48,029 nt of DNA from a bacterium (lineage in GTDB: Bacteria > SZUA-182 > SZUA-191 > JAJRXT01). The stretch covers positions 1 to 48,029 of the forward strand of contig JAJRUS010000110.1 of NCBI GenBank assembly GCA_024277675.1, in the 5' to 3' direction. Of the stretch, positions 44,880 to 48,029 are shown piece by piece. The number at the start of each line of letters is the position of its first letter. The first letter of the stretch is position 1. The position numbers were made by a program, and so were the translations under genes. Below the pieces are notes generated by a model, which saw only the letters and a list, made by a program, of their open reading frames with translations, had not been told where the DNA came from and searched no databases.

Positions 44880-45842
44880 ATGCCTGATTTATCAGCTAAA
44901 GAACTTTTCAGCCGCCATCCGGGCAATCCCATTATTTCCATAGCTGACTTGCCCTATCAGGCTAATACCGTTTTCAATGCCGGGGCCACCCAGGTGGGTG
45001 ATGAGATTGTACTCTTGATGCGGGTTGAGGATAGGCGAGGTATTTCGCACCTGACGCTGGCCAGGAGTAAAAATGGGGTCGATGCCTGGCATATTGATGC
45101 TCAGCCGACGCTTATGCCCGATCCGGCAAGACATCCTGAAGAGATCTGGGGTATAGAAGACCCCAGGATAACTTACCTTGAAGAGAAAGAACGCTGGGCG
45201 ATTACCTATACGGCGTATTCGGAAGGCGGCCCGCTGGTTTCCATGGCCACCACCATAGATTTCCGGCATTTCGACCGCCATGGCCCAATCCAGCCCCCTG
45301 AAGATAAGGATGCGGCGCTGTTTCCGGTTCGCATCATGGGCCGCTGGGCCATGCTACATCGGCCGCTTTCCTCTATGCCCGGGGTTGGAGCTCACATCTG
45401 GATTTCCTTTTCACCGGATTTAAAACACTGGGGTGAACATTTGATCCTCATTCCGGCCCGCAAGGGTGGTTGGTGGGACGCTAACAAGATCGGTTTGTCG
45501 CCGCCGCCCCTGAAGACTGAAGCCGGTTGGTTAGTGCTTTACCATGGGGTTAAGAATACGGCCGGCGGGGCCATTTACCGGTTGGGACTGGCTCTTTTGG
45601 AGTTGAAGGATCCCCGTAAAATTATCGCCCGCTCTGACGAATGGGTGTTCAGCCCCAGGGAAAAGTATGAGGTGTTCGGGGATGTGGACAAGGTGGTATT
45701 CCCCTGCGGCTGGGTAGCCAGGGGGGATGAGATTTTACTATACTATGGCGGGGCCGATACCTGCCTGGCGCTGGCCAAAGCCAGCCTTGGTGAACTGATT
45801 AGCTGGCTCATGAAACAACCGGACATAATCCGGCCTAATTAA
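44880..45842 (+). CDS. GH130-family beta-mannoside phosphorylase/hydrolase
   Basis: 320 aa, five-bladed beta-propeller family GH130, whose characterised members phosphorolyse or hydrolyse beta-mannosides (beta-1,4- or beta-1,2-mannosyl linkages). The N-terminal HPGNPIISIADLP with NAGA, and the general-acid motif GIEDPRI (Asp94), are clear. LHRP (159-162) resembles the phosphate-contacting segment of the phosphorylases, which favours phosphorolysis. GGGAG precedes the ATG, 12 bases after the GT4 gene. Linkage specificity cannot be read. Confidence 0.9.
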   Translation: MPDLSAKELFSRHPGNPIISIADLPYQANTVFNAGATQVGDEIVLLMRVEDRRGISHLTLARSKNGVDAWHIDAQPTLMPDPARHPEEIWGIEDPRITYLEEKERWAITYTAYSEGGPLVSMATTIDFRHFDRHGPIQPPEDKDAALFPVRIMGRWAMLHRPLSSMPGVGAHIWISFSPDLKHWGEHLILIPARKGGWWDANKIGLSPPPLKTEAGWLVLYHGVKNTAGGAIYRLGLALLELKDPRKIIARSDEWVFSPREKYEVFGDVDKVVFPCGWVARGDEILLYYGGADTCLALAKASLGELISWLMKQPDIIRPN

Positions 45843-45859
45843 GAATCATAAGGATATAT

Positions 45860-47212
45860 ATGCGCATAGCAATGCTTTCGCCGATTGCCTGGCGTACTCC
45901 ACCTGAACATTATGGCCCCTGGGAGGCGGTGGTTTCAATGCTTACCGAGGGCCTCATAAAAAGAGGCATGGAGGTTACTCTGTTTGCTACTTGTAACTCC
46001 CACACCAGGGGGAAACTGGTGGGGGTGGCTCCCTGTGGCTACGAAGAAGATAAAAACCTGCTGCCCAAGGTCTGGGAGTGTCTGCATATTTCCGAGCTGT
46101 TTGAGCGGGCGGATGAATTCGATTTAATTCATAATCACTTTGATTATTTGCCGCTTACCTATATGGGGATGACTTCCACCCCGCTCTTAACCACCATCCA
46201 CGGCTTCTCCTCACCCCGGATTCTGCCGGTATATAAGAAGTATAATAAGCGGGCACATTATGTTTCCATCAGCGCTGCCGACCGCAGTCCGGAGCTTGAG
46301 TACCTGGCAACTATTCATCATGGTATCGAGCTTAGTCAATTTACATTACAGGAAAAACCGGGTGATTACCTGCTGTTTTTTGGCCGTATACATCACGATA
46401 AAGGGGCTAAAGAGGCTATAAAGCTTGCGCATATGTTCGGCATGAAGCTGATTATGGCCGGGATAATTCAGGATGAGGCCTATTATGAGCGGGAGGTCAA
46501 GCCGCACCTGGATGGTAAAAATGTGGTTTATGTGGGCAGCGCCGATGCTGAAAAAAGGGACAAGCTTTTGGGGGGCGCTTATGCGCTGCTGCATCCCATA
46601 AATTTTGAGGAGCCGTTCGGCTTATCGGTGATCGAGGCCATGGCCTGCGGAACCCCGGTGGTGGCCTTTAAGCGGGGCAGTATGTCCGAGGTTATATTAG
46701 ACGGCAGAACTGGTTTCCTGGTGTCATCGATGGAGGAGGCAAACGCTGTTTTGAAGCGGGTAGGGGAGCTTGACCGGACAAAATGCCGCTGCTGGGTGGA
46801 GCGACGATTCAGCGCAGATAGGATGGTGGATGATTATATCGGGGTTTATGAGAATATTTTAGCCAAAACCAAACATGAGGATCATCGACCCTGGGGCTAT
46901 TATGTTATCCTAAGCGATAAACCGGATCATAAGCTAAAAAGAATCATAGTATATCCGGGGCAGCGCCTGAGCCTGCAACGCCATCGTCAGCGGGCGGAAC
47001 ACTGGTACATTATACAGGGGCGGGCGGTGGTTACCCGTGATGGGGATGAGCTAAGTTTAAACAGCGATCAAGCTGTAGATTTGCCGTCAGGGGCCTGGCA
47101 CCGGATTATGAATCCCGGTAAAGAAAATCTGGTGTTTATCGAGATTCAGAGCGGGAGTTACTTCGGCGAGGATGATATTGAGCGGCTGGAGGATGACTAT
47201 GGCCGGGTGTAG
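45860..47212 (+). CDS. GT4 glycosyltransferase fused to a type II phosphomannose-isomerase cupin
   Basis: 450 aa. Residues 1 to about 330 are a GT4 enzyme (LSPIAWRTPPEHYGPWE, FFGRIHHDKGAKEAI, FEEPFGLSVIEAMACGTPV). Residues about 335-450 are a mannose-6-phosphate isomerase type II cupin. RPWGYYVIL, the metal ligands in SLQRHRQRAEHWYIIQG and GAWHRIMNPG, and the FGEDDIERLEDDYGR ending are the C-terminal pattern of bifunctional ManC/AlgA proteins. So one polypeptide carries a transferase and a fructose 6-phosphate/mannose 6-phosphate isomerase. AAGGAT precedes the ATG. Its end overlaps the next gene by 14 bases. Confidence 0.88.
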   Translation: MRIAMLSPIAWRTPPEHYGPWEAVVSMLTEGLIKRGMEVTLFATCNSHTRGKLVGVAPCGYEEDKNLLPKVWECLHISELFERADEFDLIHNHFDYLPLTYMGMTSTPLLTTIHGFSSPRILPVYKKYNKRAHYVSISAADRSPELEYLATIHHGIELSQFTLQEKPGDYLLFFGRIHHDKGAKEAIKLAHMFGMKLIMAGIIQDEAYYEREVKPHLDGKNVVYVGSADAEKRDKLLGGAYALLHPINFEEPFGLSVIEAMACGTPVVAFKRGSMSEVILDGRTGFLVSSMEEANAVLKRVGELDRTKCRCWVERRFSADRMVDDYIGVYENILAKTKHEDHRPWGYYVILSDKPDHKLKRIIVYPGQRLSLQRHRQRAEHWYIIQGRAVVTRDGDELSLNSDQAVDLPSGAWHRIMNPGKENLVFIEIQSGSYFGEDDIERLEDDYGRV

Positions 47213-48029
47213 TAACAGCCTTATAAAGCGGTATAGTAAAAATCCAATACTTACCAAAGATGAGGTTCCTTATCCGGTGCAAACCGTGCACAATGCCGGG
47301 GTAGTTAAGCATGCCGGCCGGTATATTATGCTCTTTCGATCCCATCTGCAAAACGGGCGTTCCATAATTGGCCTGGCCGAGAGTGAGGACGGTTTTAAAT
47401 TCAAGGTTCACCCTGAGCCGTTTATAACCCCGGCTAAGCTTGAGCCTTTCGCTACCTACGAAGAGTTCGGGGTTGAAGACCCCCGGATTTGCAATATAGA
47501 CGGGGATTACTTAATTACCTACAGCGCTTATTCCAGGCACGGGGTCAGGGTGGCTTTGGCCCGCACCGCCGACTTTAAACAGCTTGAGCGAATTGCGCTT
47601 ATTACCCAGGCCGATTATCGTAATGTGGTTATCTTTCCAGCTAAAATTAACGGCCGTTATGTGCGGCTTGATCGACCCCACTCTGAGATTTCGCCCTGGT
47701 CGATCTGGATATCCTATTCGCCGGATTTAATCCACTGGGGTGATTCTAAGCTAGTTATAAAACCCCAAGCCTATCACTGGGACGAGCTAAAAGTCGGGCC
47801 GGGAGCCACCCCCATAAAAACCGATAAGGGCTGGCTGAATATCTTTCACGGGGTGTTTAAGACTATGGATGGGGCGGTGTATCGCCTGGGGGTGGCCCTG
47901 CATGATATTGATGACCCCTCCCGCATTTTAGGTGTAGCTGATGATTGGATATTGCAGCCGGAGGATGCCTGGGAGGTTACCGGATATGTGCATAATGTGG
48001 TGTTTTGCTGTGGTGCAGTGGCTGAACCA
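47199..48029 (+). CDS. Second GH130-family protein, 3' end outside the window
   Basis: 277 codons are visible with no stop. The start ATG at 47199 lies inside the end of the previous gene, with GGAGG 6 bases ahead. Recognised by RYSKNPILTKDEVP with NAGV, and by the acid motif GVEDPRI at the same position (Asp94) as in the other GH130 of this locus. At the phosphate-site-like segment it reads LDRP (157-160) rather than LHRP, so it may differ in mechanism (hydrolase or synthase) or specificity. It is homologous to, but well diverged from, the protein at 44880. Confidence 0.88.
   Translation, partial: MAGCSNSLIKRYSKNPILTKDEVPYPVQTVHNAGVVKHAGRYIMLFRSHLQNGRSIIGLAESEDGFKFKVHPEPFITPAKLEPFATYEEFGVEDPRICNIDGDYLITYSAYSRHGVRVALARTADFKQLERIALITQADYRNVVIFPAKINGRYVRLDRPHSEISPWSIWISYSPDLIHWGDSKLVIKPQAYHWDELKVGPGATPIKTDKGWLNIFHGVFKTMDGAVYRLGVALHDIDDPSRILGVADDWILQPEDAWEVTGYVHNVVFCCGAVAEP

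Noticed and set aside
1-48029. CRISPR arrays, tRNA or rRNA genes, prophage
   Set aside because: No regularly spaced repeats, no cloverleaf or rRNA-like sequence in the gaps, and no phage structural genes were seen.

Overview
The window is an ordinary bacterial chromosome segment of moderate GC, densely coded on both strands, with AT-richer gaps. It comes from a bacterium that probably has an outer membrane: there is a GT9 heptosyltransferase-like protein and a secreted PDZ protein with a Spy/CpxP/ZraP-like tail. It uses HrcA/CIRCE heat-shock control, TTGACA/TATAAT-type promoters, and GTG and TTG starts. The phylum cannot be fixed by eye. Gene content would fit an uncultured diderm lineage (for example Omnitrophota-like or Desulfobacterota-like) or a diderm Firmicute relative.

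Layout. 1-4.8 kb (+): 3' part of alaS, a UbiB/AarF kinase and an isochorismatase-type hydrolase. 4.8-7.8 kb (-): the isoprenoid pair ispA-dxs behind a strong promoter and a long, hairpin-rich leader. 7.9-13.5 kb (-): an ankyrin-repeat protein, uvrA bracketed by two inverted copies of a 164-bp MITE-like element, a zinc-ribbon protein, and the PDZ/Spy-like protein. 13.7-15.2 kb (+): a Dpm1-like glycosyltransferase, a small unknown protein and a YbgC-type thioesterase. 15.2-20.4 kb (+): a gene-free stretch with DnaA-box-like sites, then promoter/CIRCE-hrcA-grpE-dnaK (no dnaJ) and rsmE. 20.4-28.5 kb (+): an AT-rich gap, a LexA/CI-like regulator whose catalytic Lys position holds Arg, a nitrilase-family amidase, purH, then an unexplained secreted cluster (a transglutaminase-fold protein lacking Cys and His, a coiled-coil protein, a two-TM protein with a Gly/Cys-rich tail), and galT. 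28.5-32.7 kb (+): glgA, an SMR/EamA-like transporter, a GT9 glycosyltransferase and an RlmD-family rRNA methyltransferase.

32.7-41.1 kb (-) is one long sugar-phosphate operon read from a good promoter at about 41.15 kb: gnd, transketolase as two half-genes, tal, zwf, a secreted PEBP-family protein, pgl and pgi. It carries the whole oxidative pentose phosphate branch plus the transaldolase/transketolase exchange; rpe and rpi are not here. Divergent from it, 41.3 kb to the end (+), is a tightly packed locus: GT4 fused to a helical domain, GT4, GH130, GT4 fused to a type II phosphomannose-isomerase cupin, and a second GH130 cut by the window end. GH130 enzymes act on beta-mannosides and the cupin belongs to mannose-phosphate metabolism, so I infer a system that builds and phosphorolytically recycles a mannose-containing oligosaccharide or polymer. 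This is the best candidate here for an undescribed pathway. The next most interesting items are the MITE family (one copy encodes the last residues of UvrA) and the possible attenuator in the ispA-dxs leader.
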